Below, one piece after another: positions 1 to 10,343 of a DNA stretch of 64,000 bases. Where the stretch lies: NCBI GenBank assembly GCA_963708715.1, contig CAVPSU010000001.1, forward strand, positions 2,107,540 to 2,171,539, read 5' to 3'. This DNA is from DAIOEK01 sp963708715 (GTDB lineage Bacteria > Chloroflexota > Anaerolineae > Anaerolineales > Anaerolineaceae). A model generated the notes under the pieces. That model saw only the letters and a list, made by a program, of their open reading frames with translations. It ran no database searches and was not told the DNA's origin. Made by a program: the position numbers and the translations under genes. Every line of letters starts with the position of its first letter. The first letter of the stretch is position 1.

Positions 1-460
1 ACTAAAAACCATGGCCACCCGAAACACCAATTCACCAAGATACATTGGGTGTCGCAAGAGTCGATAAGGACCCCGGCTCGTCAAGCCTCGATCCGCGGGT
101 GCAACGCCAAATCGCGGTCCTAGCGTGATGAGCGACCACAAAATCAAAACGTACCCTGCCAGTGCGGGGAACAGGAAGTACCATGCGGTGTGGCTAGTAG
201 TTGTGGTAAACGTCGGCAGGAAGGCAGCGATCATTCCCAACCACAGACCGGTGCGATCATATTGTTTTGCCGGTGCTCTACGGGCATAAAAGAAAGCCAA
301 TAACCCGTTGTGAATTGCATACAGCCAGGTCAGGATCGAGGGGTGCTGCCAGGCAGACATCGCAGAAATGAGCGCAGCAAAGAGAAAGAAACCAAAACCA
401 GCCAGATCGCGCAGACGACCGGAACGCCCCTGAACGCAGTGAACGGGGTTATTTACGCAT
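1..460 (-). pseudogene. ICMT/PEMT-like membrane methyltransferase, frameshifted and cut by the window edge
   Basis: The open frame from 459 down to 1 encodes hydrophobic helices followed by GPRFGVAP...SRGPYRLLRHPMYLGE, the SAM-binding signature of the isoprenylcysteine carboxyl methyltransferase / phospholipid methyltransferase family. No start codon lies near the beginning of this frame. An ATG at 460-458 overlaps the tadC stop (TGATG), a normal translational-coupling layout, but it hits TAA at its fourth codon. Removing one A from the AAA at 454-452 would join that ATG to the methyltransferase frame. I therefore read it as the third gene of the tadB-tadC operon with a one-base homopolymer insertion, either real or a sequencing error. 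Substrate unknown. The 3' end lies outside the window. Confidence 0.7.
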
Positions 461-1320
461 CACATTGCACCGAGATTCTGGAAAATCGGCCAGCCAATCA
501 CGGCCAACAGAGTTACCAGGAATGGCAGGAAATAGAAAATCACCATCGGGATAACAAGTTCTGCCCCGACTTTTTCCGCCCGCTGCTCAGCACTGCCGAT
601 GTAGTCAGCCGCAATACTGGTGGCCAGTTGTCCCATCAGTTCCTGCTGAGCTGTGCCCCTTCGGATGAATTCCAGCTGGACAGACATTCCAATCAACTCT
701 GGAAGATGGGATTCCTGTGCTTCACGCTGCATTTGCTCGATCAGGTCACGACCCTGCGCCATTTGAAGTACCCATCGCATCCATTTACCAACAAGACTTT
801 GTGCTTGCGAGGTGCGCCGCAGGGCTTCTTCCATCGAGACATTGGCTGACATCTGGGCTGAAACCAGTTGCACATATTCTGGAAGCTGAGCAATGAACTG
901 ACGACGATAACGGCGGGCAACGCCACCCATTGACATGGCAGGATATTGAAACCCGACCAACCCACCTACCAGTGCAAACACAGGTTCTGCAGTAGCAACC
1001 ATCCCTAATCCAAATCCTGCTACGGCTAAAGCCACTCGCAGGGAGGTAAATTGCACTTCGTTCCAATCATTCCAACGCTCTCCAATATGCGCCCAATACA
1101 AATCTGCACGCGTTTTTCTAAGAAAACCAACTGGCGTCCATTTAGAGACCGGTTTATCCAGGGGAGACAGGGATTTGCGCCACCCGGTCAGGACGACGCC
1201 ATCCGCAGGAGTAAGAATCTCAGACAAACGCCCGGTAGGTGCAGCAGGCGCCAGTTCAAGCGTCAGGTAGATGACCAACGCAAAGACAGCAATCCCGGTG
1301 AGGTAAATCAAAGCGGTCAT
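460..1320 (-). CDS. tadC: TadC-like inner-membrane platform protein (T2SSF/GspF domain)
   Basis: 286 aa. An N-terminal membrane helix (about 3-25) and a central hydrophobic pair (about 95-130) precede the cytoplasmic T2SSF domain (about 145-250; LPEYVQLVSAQMSANVSMEEALRR). A C-terminal hydrophobic segment (IPMVIFYFLPFLVTLLAVIG) ends the protein. This is the usual plan of TadB/TadC proteins, which form the membrane platform worked by the TadA ATPase in Tad pili and related machines. Its ATG directly follows the tadB stop, so the two are coupled. The matching TadA gene lies about 15 kb away at 17133-18437, an unusual separation. The B/C naming rests on order and is interchangeable. Confidence 0.8.
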   Translation of the reverse strand: MTALIYLTGIAVFALVIYLTLELAPAAPTGRLSEILTPADGVVLTGWRKSLSPLDKPVSKWTPVGFLRKTRADLYWAHIGERWNDWNEVQFTSLRVALAVAGFGLGMVATAEPVFALVGGLVGFQYPAMSMGGVARRYRRQFIAQLPEYVQLVSAQMSANVSMEEALRRTSQAQSLVGKWMRWVLQMAQGRDLIEQMQREAQESHLPELIGMSVQLEFIRRGTAQQELMGQLATSIAADYIGSAEQRAEKVGAELVIPMVIFYFLPFLVTLLAVIGWPIFQNLGAM

Positions 1321-2202
1321 CTAAACAGCCTCCATGATCATTGAACGAATGATGAAATATCCACCCACCATAGCTGCCATCGTGACCCCAATAACGATTT
1401 GAACGGGTAGGGCAATCAAAGAAGAACGCACCATTGGATCCTGACTGAGATAAATCAAGATAAAGATCAAGACAACCGGCAGCACTTTAGCAGAGACCAG
1501 TGAATCGCCAGCTTTGGCTTGGGCGCGGTTGCGGGCAATCAGGATTTGTTGGACACGGCTAGAAATATCCATGAGAACTCCGGTATAGGCGCGTCCACCT
1601 GACTCGGTGTATCCTTCCAGTAATTGAGCAAGATTGGACAGGGACACCGAAGGACTGCGAGACGCAAGACTTCGGAGCGCTTCTACCCGGTCCTTAATGC
1701 GCATTTCTGAAGCGGTGAGAACAAATTCAGGTGTGAGCGGATTGGTTTTTTCCAGCTCCAACGACTCTCCAACTTGCTGAAGGACATCCGGCACGGAACC
1801 ACCTGCCAGCAGCCCTGCAGCAGTGCGGCCAATGGCAATGGGAAGTAGTTGATCGATGTTTCGTCCACGACTTTTCACCCGATCATCCAACCAGGCTCCA
1901 GGAACATAAAAAAGAATTCCGCCAATCACAATCGCCGGCAAACCTGGCAAAAACAACCAGGCGATGACCATCCCACATACACCGGCAGCAATGCGCAGTA
2001 AGCGAAAGGTAATGGGCTTTATGTTCAACCCAGAGGCCAACAGTTTGTACTCCAGTGATTTCGGATCCAGGGAAGACAATGAGCGTGCAGAATCAACCGT
2101 ATAAAGGGCGGCCAATCTGCCTGTTTTGATCTGTTTCGGATACCACAGTAAAAGGAATAACGTGGTGCATAAAATACCCACCACCGGAATTAATATCGTC
2201 AT
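1321..2202 (-). CDS. tadB: TadB-like inner-membrane platform protein (T2SSF domain)
   Basis: 293 aa, the usual TadB length. It has an N-terminal membrane helix (about 4-20), a second hydrophobic block (about 70-105), a T2SSF-type cytoplasmic domain (about 118-235; LPIAIGRTAAGLLAGGSVPDV) and two C-terminal helices. The start at 2202 follows the ribosome site ACGTGGAGG. It is the first gene of a minus-strand operon with tadC. The promoter and leader hairpin upstream match those in front of the transfer operon at 27.5-27.7 kb, which suggests that the two transcription units are expressed together. Confidence 0.8.
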   Translation of the reverse strand: MTILIPVVGILCTTLFLLLWYPKQIKTGRLAALYTVDSARSLSSLDPKSLEYKLLASGLNIKPITFRLLRIAAGVCGMVIAWLFLPGLPAIVIGGILFYVPGAWLDDRVKSRGRNIDQLLPIAIGRTAAGLLAGGSVPDVLQQVGESLELEKTNPLTPEFVLTASEMRIKDRVEALRSLASRSPSVSLSNLAQLLEGYTESGGRAYTGVLMDISSRVQQILIARNRAQAKAGDSLVSAKVLPVVLIFILIYLSQDPMVRSSLIALPVQIVIGVTMAAMVGGYFIIRSMIMEAV

Positions 2203-2232
2203 GCATCCTCCACGTAAGTTTTAAATACAAAA

Positions 2233-2290
2233 GCCGGACACTCGTGCTTTGCGCGCCTTTGGAGCGTGCATCCAGCAGGTAGAGTCCGGC
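2233..2290 (-). terminator. Leader hairpin with T-tract upstream of tadB (candidate attenuator)
   Basis: Read on the minus strand, GCCGGAC (2290-2284) pairs with GTCCGGC (2239-2233), with weaker inner pairing (TGCT/AGCA, CGC/GCG), and TTTTGT follows directly. This is an intrinsic-terminator shape placed between the promoter (about 2334-2367) and tadB (2202), so it would act on the operon's own leader. The operon at 27.5 kb has a comparable element. Confidence 0.55.
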
Positions 2291-2310
2291 CAACGATTGA
2301 AAGAATAGGT

Positions 2311-2367
2311 TATTTGGTTGTCAGATTAATTTGAGTATAGCAAGAGAAAAGGGCTTATCCTAGGGGG
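2311..2367 (-). promoter_or_regulatory. Promoter of tadB-tadC, conserved with the transfer-operon promoter
   Basis: On the minus strand: box CCCCCTAGGATAA (2367-2355), then CTCTTGC and extended -10 TGCTATACT (TATACT at 2339-2334), then CAACCAAATA (2320-2311) in the early transcript. The same three blocks in the same order occur at 27699-27648 ahead of the other transfer operon. No good -35 is visible; the CCTAGG box may bind an activator or an alternative sigma factor. Confidence 0.55.
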
Positions 2368-2527
2368 CAAAATTTCTTGGATTCTTCGAAACTGTAATTT
2401 AGAGAGCATTACTAAAATTTCTTCGCTAATTGATGCTAATGAAGGTATTTTAACTTTCCACCTGTTATCCAGATGGATTATTCTCCTAAAACCTTGATCA
2501 GCTGAAAAGAATTAAGAAAGTATTATG

Positions 2528-2578
2528 TTGACGTGGAACTTAGGTTTGAAAAATATAAAATGTTCTTTCTGCTATAAT
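2528..2578 (+). promoter_or_regulatory. Promoter(s) of the chaperone/kinase operon
   Basis: TTGACG (2528-2533) lies 17 bp ahead of the AT-rich AAATAT, and further on there is an extended -10, TGCTATAAT (TATAAT at 2573-2578), about 30 bp before the first ATG. TTGACGTGGAACTTAGG here resembles TTGATGTGGAATTCAGG at 15361-15377 in front of the NYN gene. Confidence 0.45.
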
Positions 2579-2608
2579 TTATTGAAATAAGAGAGACAAA
2601 TTTTATTG

Positions 2609-4984
2609 ATGATCTCTTTTTACTTAACAAATCCCGGAAGTCAAGGGTGGAAAATGAAGGGCGACGATCATTTACTAATGACAAGAATAGAAGAATTGCA
2701 ATTCGCCTCTCAATTTGACGGTGCATTATTATATAAAACGAACGCATTCCGATTATTACAATTATCGGTCACGGCAACTGATCGAGAAATTACACGCCGG
2801 AAACAAGCTTTCGAGATCTCAAGTAAAACTCAAGCTCCTTTTCCTGATGGACCTTGTAAATTATTCCCACTAGACCTATCCTCGGATCATTTAGATTTTA
2901 ACCAATTAGTTGAAAGTCTGCGCGATCCAGTTCATCGCTTTTATCAAGAATTTTTCTGGTTCTGGCCATTATCTGATAATAAACCTAATGATGATCTCGC
3001 ATTGCAATCATTGATGAATGGAGATTCAGTCCAGGCATTAGAAATATGGGAAAAACAAAATTCTGACCCAAAAGCGAAGGCTGTAGGTCTTCACAACCTA
3101 GCTGTATTTAATCACTTTGCTGCGTTGAGCGACTTAGGCAATCATAATGGCGATGAAACTGAATTTTACTGGGAATCAGCCTATCAGAAATGGAAAGACC
3201 TTGCAACCCTAAGCGATTTCTGGAGTCTTATTGGATAATCGCGTGCGTGAAGTAGATGACCCGCGCTTAACGCTCAATCATGTAAAAATCTTCGTCAGGC
3301 AGTGTATACGATCATCTCTTTAACAAATGCAAAAGAAGCAACCCGTCTCGCTGAAAATGGGAACTTAGAAGGTGCGCAGGCTCTCTTGGTCCCGTTTACA
3401 AAAACTCAAGGAGAAAATGACGGTGGATTGGATATCTTAAAACTTGCAACGTTTGCTAATCGAGAAAGGTTGCGAGTGGCAAGTTCATTAGCGGAAGACA
3501 AAGCAAAGAACGATCCCGCTCACGCTGATACGGCAGCCGAGGCGCTTCTCGCTGAGGGGGGTAAGCAACTTGATGTGATCAGTACTATCCTACCTAAAAA
3601 CGAGACAAGTATCATTTCTATCAGAGAAGACCTCCTTGAACACGCTATCCAAAGCATAGATGCTTTTTTTGAAAAAACAGACGGTTGGGAAAAGGCGATG
3701 GAACTGGTAAAAAAAGCTAAACCATTCGCGTTCCAAGCAAAAGAAAAAGAAGACATCCAGAAGCGATTAAAGGGACTGCAAGAATTTGGGTCTAACCAGA
3801 ATTATTGGTGTTGCAAAGGGTATTTTAATAACGAACTCCCCCCCAATCTTTTTGCAAAATTAGAGGAAGCTAAGCAAGCTTACGATCGACAGGATTTTGA
3901 AACTTCGATCCGAATCCTCGAGACATCTTTGATTACTTTCAACAACACCCCTGATATTTCTTCGAAGAGCAATTCATCCACCATTGGCACTTACATTGAA
4001 CAGAAAATCCAGAGAACTAATCGCGAAAGGAATGGAACATTTTAAATCTCCTCGACCGATATTGCAACGAATATTTCAAAACATTAGAACTAAATCTGAC
4101 CGTTGCATAAGGTCTTTAATTGCTCTTCAAAGAAATACCCTGGAATATTCCGCAAGATACAACCAGTTATTTTGCATGTCTTGCGAGTCGGTAATTTCAG
4201 GGCAATATTTTGTTGGGGAGTTGAAACGACATCAAATTTATTATCTGTCCATCGTGCAATTACAAAGACAATTCAGATAGAAAATCCGTTAAGGATCAAG
4301 CACTTCCATATTTAAATCAAGCTGAGGTTCTTACTTCAGAAGGCGAATGTTCTGCAGCCCAAAAATAAAGTTGTCGCAAACGTATCTCGAATTATTGAAA
4401 GACATTTTCCAGAATATTTTCCAAATAAGCATCTCTGGACCAATTCAAGAAAAAGGAAGTAAGCCTCCAACTACACCGCCTTCCTCTTCCGCGAAATCAC
4501 CAGGTGGGAATAAACCCAAAAAATCTAAAATTGGTTGGATAATATTTATTGTCCTTGTTTTGTCCGGTTGTTTGATTGGATTTTTTGCGCTAAACAATAC
4601 CAGTAACAGTCCCTCATCCACTAAAAGTAATCCGACTGTTATCCCAACAAAAAAATCTCCGACTTCTGTTCCAATTGTTAAATCTCCTACTCCATCTTGT
4701 CAAAATTGGAGTTCAATAACAGCCTCTTATTCAGGAAAATATGTATGTGTCCAAGGAACTGTATACAACACATATTGGGCCACAGGGAATAGATCTTCTA
4801 CATTACCTTCAGTAATAAATCAAAAAAACTAAGACTGTTTATAAATGATGGATACTATCTAGATAACATTGTTAATGAATGTTTTAGGGTTAAAGGAACC
4901 GTAGTTGTTAGTGATGGTGTTCCAATGATCCAAATAACATTCGACAGTTCCGGGAAATCAACTAATATATATGTATGTAATTAA
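2609..4984 (+). pseudogene. J-domain-like / TPR / membrane-anchored protein with C-terminal beta domain, multiply frameshifted
   Basis: Segments in different frames read as one protein. 2609-3238 begins with a region (YKTNAFRLLQLSVTATDREI) like DnaJ-type or TPR partners of Hsp70. 3238-4045 is helical and repeat-like. 4347-4830 has a Pro/Ser-rich linker, one membrane helix (IGWIIFIVLVLSGCLIGFFA) and a Ser/Thr/Pro stalk. 4829-4984 finishes a small beta domain (RVKGTVVVSDGVPMIQIT). At least four frame changes are needed (near 3235, 4045-4350 and 4825). The start is uncertain: ATG 2609 or 2654. As first gene of the operon it is a candidate co-chaperone anchored to the membrane. No canonical HPD motif is visible, so the J-domain call is tentative. 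Confidence 0.5.
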
Positions 4985-5073
4985 ATACTATTGTAAAAAC
5001 GATATCTTTTGCAAATAATATGGAAACTTCAAAGATTTAGTTTCTTCTAGTGAATTACAAGTAAGGTCTATAA

Positions 5074-6172
5074 ATGCCAATTCTAGAACCTGGTCAGATC
5101 ATCCGCGAAACCTATGAAGTCGAACGCTTCCTTGGTGAGGGAGCCTTTGCCGAAGTTTATCGTGTTAAACATCGTTTTCTTGGATCGACAAGCATTAAAG
5201 ATTTTTAAATTACCCGGTATGACAAACGAAGAAATAGATAAAGCTTTAAATGAAGCTGTGCTCCTTTCACAAATTGGCCATCCAAATATAATTCGTGTAT
5301 TTGATGCTAATGTTCTTGAAACAGCAAATGGGAATTTTGGTTTCTTTACGATGGAATACGTTGCTGGAGGAAGCCTAGATAAATTTTGGCGAAGCTTCGG
5401 AAGATCTCTTGATACCAATTTCAACTTTCAGTGGACCTAGTCAGACAGGTTTGCCGGGGAATCGCTGTGGGACACTCAGAGAAACGCCGATCATTCATCG
5501 TGACATTAAGCCACAAAATATCTGGGTGGGTTACGACGGTGATGGTTTACGGGCACGTGTGAGTGACTTTGGACTGTTTGAAGGGCTAATCCTCTAACTT
5601 TGTTAGCTTCTGCCCGAGGAACTGTTTGTTTCAAAGCCCCAGAAGTATTCCGCGACCCGAATGAGTGATTCTTGCTCTGGGATGTATGGGCAATCGGGTG
5701 CACATTATATTTGCTTTTAACAGATCAGTTACCTTTTCCAGAAGTAATAGATAGTGCAATGTTTAATCCTAAGATATTTGACCGAACCGAATAGATGAGC
5801 CTAGTTTGACCAATGGGGAATCAGATCGAGTTCTGGATGGCATATGCCTAAAAGCTTAGCGATTAACCCGAAACACCGTTATTCAAACGCGTGTGAATTA
5901 TTGAAGGATCTTGAATCCTGGAGACCTGCCAGCCATGGAAAAACCCAACCCTCCCCCGTCTCGAAACCAGCAAAGGATCATTAGGTGCATTTTCTCCCAT
6001 AAATGAAGAAGCAGGACAAAAACTTGCCAACCAAGCCCTGGATCTGGCGAAGAAACCAAATGGGCTTTTTGAGCAGCGGATGTCATGGAGGAAGCTTTTT
6101 TCAAAGTTCCAGTGTTACGCGACCAATTTGGAGATCTTGTCAAATTATGGCGACGTGGGATAAGTTGTTGAG
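5074..6172 (+). pseudogene. Ser/Thr protein kinase (Hanks type), frameshifted
   Basis: The kinase motifs occur in order across several frames: Gly loop LGEGAFAEVYRV (about 5134), lysine motif ALKIFKLPG, helix-C Glu and HPNIIRVFDA, catalytic loop HRDIKPQNI (about 5497), DFG (about 5566), APE (FKAPEVF, about 5640), then DVWAIG and LPFPE. A C-terminal tail ends LVKLWRRGISC at 6172. Frame changes are needed near 5180, 5430, 5580 and 5790. One in-frame TGA (before FLLWDVWAIG) may be a true nonsense change. It probably phosphorylated chaperone partners encoded in the same operon; that role is inferred from context only. Confidence 0.75.
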
Positions 6173-6192
6173 CTAACCATCCACAGGAAGGA

Positions 6193-6750
6193 ATGACTGT
6201 GAGTAATGCAAAGAACTTTCGACATCCATCAAAGAAAACCCTTGGCTTGCGAGGCGGTCTTCGTCAATTAGATTACCCGCCGGAAATTAGAATTAAAACC
6301 ACCTGATAGATTGGATGAAATCCGAGTCTTGCAGAAGATCTTGCAGGGTTATTGGATTGGTTTAAGAATTACTATCAGAAAGACATCCCCGAAAAAGACA
6401 AAGAATACTTGGAACTATTGCAAATAATAAGTGAAGTATGTGTGGGTGTATGGCGAGCCAGATCAAAAATGATCGATCCAGTCAGTGGCGGGCCTTTGGA
6501 AGAAGTAAGCGTGCCTTAAGGCCATTGGAGAGTACATTGGATACACTTCTTCAGGGGGGGTTTGAAATTAAGGACTACACCAATAAACCTTATGTCGTTG
6601 GAATGTTGGAAAAGGTAGTGACTTGGGAACAGAAGAAGACTGAGGAATGAAATAATTATTGAGACGATTTGTCCAACGATCATCTACCATGAAAAGGTCT
6701 TACAAAACGGAGAAATTATCGTTGGTGTACCTTTAAAGACCAAATCGATT
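6193..6750 (+). pseudogene. GrpE-like nucleotide-exchange factor, frameshifted
   Basis: Pieces in several frames read MTVSNAKNFR..., a helical part (LLDWFKNYYQKDIPEKD, VCVGVWRARSKMIDPVSG), GPLEEVSVP, LRPLESTLDTLLQGGFEI, KDYTNKPYVVGM and EKVVTWEQ, ending PTIIYHEKVLQNGEIIVG. The RHxEST...GFEIKDHT...PG pattern is typical of GrpE-like factors in clusters that encode Hsp70 proteins. At least three frame changes are required (about 6293, 6520, 6640). It lies between the kinase and the Hsp70 gene, where an exchange factor would be expected. Assigned by motif only; moderately sure. Confidence 0.5.
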
Positions 6751-6774
6751 TGATTATATAGGATGGGAGTAAAC

Positions 6775-9250
6775 ATGGAGCGGAATACGATAGATTTTGG
6801 AATTGATCTTGGGACAACCAATAGCGAAATTGCTGTTCTAGACGGAATAAGAACAGAAATTATCAAGAACAATATCAATATGGATTACACACCGTCGGCT
6901 GTTTATATTGACAAATCAAACCGAATTCATGTTGGTCAGAAAGCAAAAGACCGCTCATTCTATGAAGACGATGATGCTTATACTGAATTCAAACGTGATA
7001 TGGGCACAGATCGTAATCGTTTATTTAAAGCAAGCGGAATTACGATGAAACCAGAAGAATTATCTGCAGAGATTCTTAAATCATTAAAAGCAGATGTAGC
7101 CAAACGATTAAATGGCGAAAACATAAAGTCCGCTGTAATAACTGTCCCAGCAGATTTTGAACTTCCTCAGAACGAAGCCACAAAACAAGCTGCTAAACTA
7201 GCCGGCATTGAAAATTGTCACATCTTGCAGGAACCCATTGCAGCATCTTTGGCGTATGGTTTTCAGAGTAAGAATGATAAGGTGTTTTGGCTTGTGTATG
7301 ACTTTGGTGGAGGGACTTTTGATGCTGCATTAATCCAATTGCGCGATGGATTGTTTAGAGTCGTACATCATCAAGGTGATAATTTTCTGGGTGGAAAAGA
7401 TCTAGATTGGCGAATTGTAGAAGAGATAGTTGTACCTCAGGTTTTAAAACAACATAAACTAGAAAACTTTTCACGTGGTGAAGAAAAATGGAAAAGTGCT
7501 TTTGCTAAGATGAAAATTGCAGTGGAAAATGCTAAGATTCAACTTTCCGTTGAAGAGACGAGTCTCTCTTACCATTGATAATCTAATAAAGGAGCCCGGA
7601 ATCGATTTTGAAATGGATCTCCTGCAAAAAGATGTGGCGCGTCTCGCCCAACCATTCATTCTGAAAAGTATTCGTATTTGTAGGGAGACGTTACGTTAAA
7701 GAATCAAAGTTAAAACCAGGTGACATTGAAAAATTGATACTGGTAGGCGGTCCAACGCTTGCCCCCTATTTGCGAGATATGTTAGGAAACTGACCCAAAA
7801 GAAGGGCTCGGCATTCCGCTGGAGTTTTCGGTTGATCTCCTGACTGTAGTAGCTCGAGGAGCTGCAATTTATGCAGGAACACTTCTTGTAGAACGAGCGA
7901 TTCTGTTGTGCTTGATACCGGAACATTTCAACTTGATTTGGAATATCAGCCGATTGGAAGTGACAGTGAACCTGGGGATAGGCGGAAAGGTAAGTAGTCC
8001 CGAAATCGAAGACTTTTCGGGATATACAATTGAAATTTCCGCTCTTAATTACAATAGTGGCCGTACACAATTAGGTAAAAACGGGGGGTTCATCACGACA
8101 GTCCTAGCTGTTGCCAATAAACAAAATAAATACCATATTGAATTATTCGATTCTACCGGTGGAAAGAAAATTATTGTTCCAGATAGCTTTACTTATACGA
8201 TTGGAAACGCTCCTTCAAATCCCCCCCTTGCACACTCTTTGGGTGTGGCTTTGTCAAATAACGAAGCTGAATGGTTTTTAAAAAAAGGCCAACCCTTGCC
8301 TGGCCGTGCCACAAAAGTGCTCCGTTCGATACTGGATATAAAAAAAGGGGAGGATGGCAATTTTATAGTCATACCTGTCATTGAGGGTGTTGAACCGGTT
8401 GCAGATCTGAACAGACAAATTGGTAGTCTAATAATTTCCGGTACCCACATAAACGGGACGTGCCTGCCGGGAGTGAGGTGGAAATTACGTATTCTTATCG
8501 ATAAAAATGGAATCATTACCACACGAGCTTATATCCCAATTCTCGATGAAGAAAAAGAAGTTATCCTTGCAATACTTCAACTGTCATCTCCTGACATAAA
8601 TGAATTAGAAAAAGACCTTGAAACTGAAAAACAGAAAACTTCCATGTTAAAAGAAAAAGCAAAACAAGCTAATGAAGTTGGAGCACAATCACAGTTGCGC
8701 CAACTTAAATCGGAAAGAAGCATATCTTCAATTGAAGATAGCATAAGTGGTAAAGAAGCAGTTGAAGCAGAAAACATTTATTAAGCCTTAAAAGCAGTTC
8801 GCATCAATCGAAAACGAATTGGAATGGCCAACTTTGGTCAGAGAGGCTGAAGAGGAGATTGAATCCACTACTCAGATGGCTGAAGAGCAGGGAGATAGTA
8901 TCTTACTTAATAAAACAAAAATTCTAGAGAAGGAAATCCGCGAGGCGATCCAAGCGAAAGATGCTCATGCACTTAAACATAAAGTCGAGGAAATGCACAG
9001 CCTTCGCTTTTCAACTATTGCTGAAAAACCAGAATTCTGGGTGGGTTATTTCTACTACCTTTCGCAAAATCAAATGGAGACTTTTACTAACCAAACCAGA
9101 GCGAATGAATTGGTCATTGAAGGAGAGCGTGCAATCCAGAATGGCAAATTGGATCGATTAAAAGGCGTGGTAGTGGAATTGATAAACCTCCTTCCTCAAG
9201 AAAAGCAAGAGGAAATACGGCGAGGATACGGGTCAACTGTCAATAAATAA
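6775..9250 (+). pseudogene. Hsp70/DnaK-family chaperone with unusual C-terminus, frameshifted
   Basis: ATG 6775 is preceded by GGGAG. Residues 9-17 are GIDLGTTNS, the first phosphate loop. TVPADFELPQ, LQEPIAASLAYG and YDFGGGTFD follow, so the actin-like ATPase domain is clear up to 7578. It continues in other frames: LTIDNLIKEPGIDFE, LILVGGPTLAPYLRDML (about 7735), then VVARGAAIYAG. The substrate-binding part and a Lys/Glu-rich helical tail run from 7970 to 9250. About five frame changes (7575, 7690, 7790, 7900, 8785). Total length would be about 825 aa, longer than DnaK (about 640), so this is a specialised Hsp70. It is the centre of the operon. Confidence 0.8.
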
Positions 9251-9266
9251 TTGACTAGGAGGTGTG

Positions 9267-10334
9267 ATGGACATTGAGCGACATTCAGCTGGAGAGAAAC
9301 AACCAGAAGGAATCAACCAAGTAGCTGATCGGCTGATAACCCTGTTAGATCGTTTGGAATTTGAACAAGCAAGAGAATTAGCCAGAACTGGTGATTACTC
9401 TGGTGCTCAGGACTATCCTGCACAGCCTTCTTCGCAGACAATCTGATCCACTAATTCTTGACTTGTTAGCAAGAGTAAATGCACAACAGGGTCTATTGGC
9501 CGAGGCTCGCTCAATGTGGGAGAAAGCGGGTGCGCTGGACCCCAAAACACCTGATTACGCAGAAGGCTTGGCTTTTCTGGCAAGGACCCAAAATAATGCA
9601 TCATCCATTAAACGGAGTTGGGGGAGAAGATTGGTCTTGCTGGGGGGAATTGCTTTGATTCTTGTTGCTTTACTATCAAGTCGTATAGGTTTACTGCGAA
9701 AACCTATTGAACAGATAGGTCTGAATAACAATAATGTACTCGCCTCAGTCACAGAAAATCCAAGCGTCACAACTAGTATCCTTTCTGGTCCATGCGGCAA
9801 TTGCGACGCTAACAAACTCTCTTGAACAAAGCAATAATGACCTTTTGACGAAAATAAATGCTAACCAGCAAACCCTAGATGAGATTTCTTCTAAAACGAA
9901 CTTATTAAGTCAACCAACTGAGAACACTACCGTACCGCTCAAATTGGTAATTGATGTTCCTGGAACAACCACAACCTCTTCTCTCTCAGGAGTTCAAGTG
10001 CGTTTTGACGAAAGATTATTTTTATATGGAAGCACTTTTACTAGTAGAGGCGAAGAGATGCTTGCACAAATTGGTCATCAATTGGAACCGTGGTTAGGTA
10101 AAATCCAAATTAAAGTTGTGGGTTTTACTGATCAGTTGAAAGTGACAAGCAAAACTTGCCTTTAGAACGAGGTACAGCGACTGTGAAATACCTAATAAAC
10201 CACACTCGTCTTCCAGTAAGAATATTTTCCATTGTCAGTGGAGAAGGTCAAGCCTCTCCATTTCCCGCGGTTCAGTTGGAGACCTCTATCGTGAACGAAC
10301 TGTAATGTTGGAAATCTCGTTAATCGAAGATTAG
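9267..10334 (+). pseudogene. TPR - membrane helix - OmpA-like protein, frameshifted
   Basis: ATG 9267 follows a good AGGAGGT site. Pieces: a TPR-like region (LARVNAQQGLLAEARSMWEKA, DPKTPDYAEGLAFLA), one membrane helix (LVLLGGIALILVALLSS, about 9634-9690), a linker, then an OmpA-type domain (ERLFLYGSTFTSRGEEMLAQI; IKVVGFTD; LPLERGTATVKYL; ending RTVMLEISLIED at 10334). Frame changes near 9410, 9770, 10150 and 10290. OmpA-like domains bind peptidoglycan, so this subunit would tether the chaperone system to the envelope. Confidence 0.65.
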
Positions 10335-10343
10335 TGAGTCCTC

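Noticed and set aside
2233..2290. Cyclic-di-GMP riboswitch in the tadB leader
   Set aside because: GCGCAAAGC recalls the GEMM core, but the flanking conserved blocks and second stem are missing.
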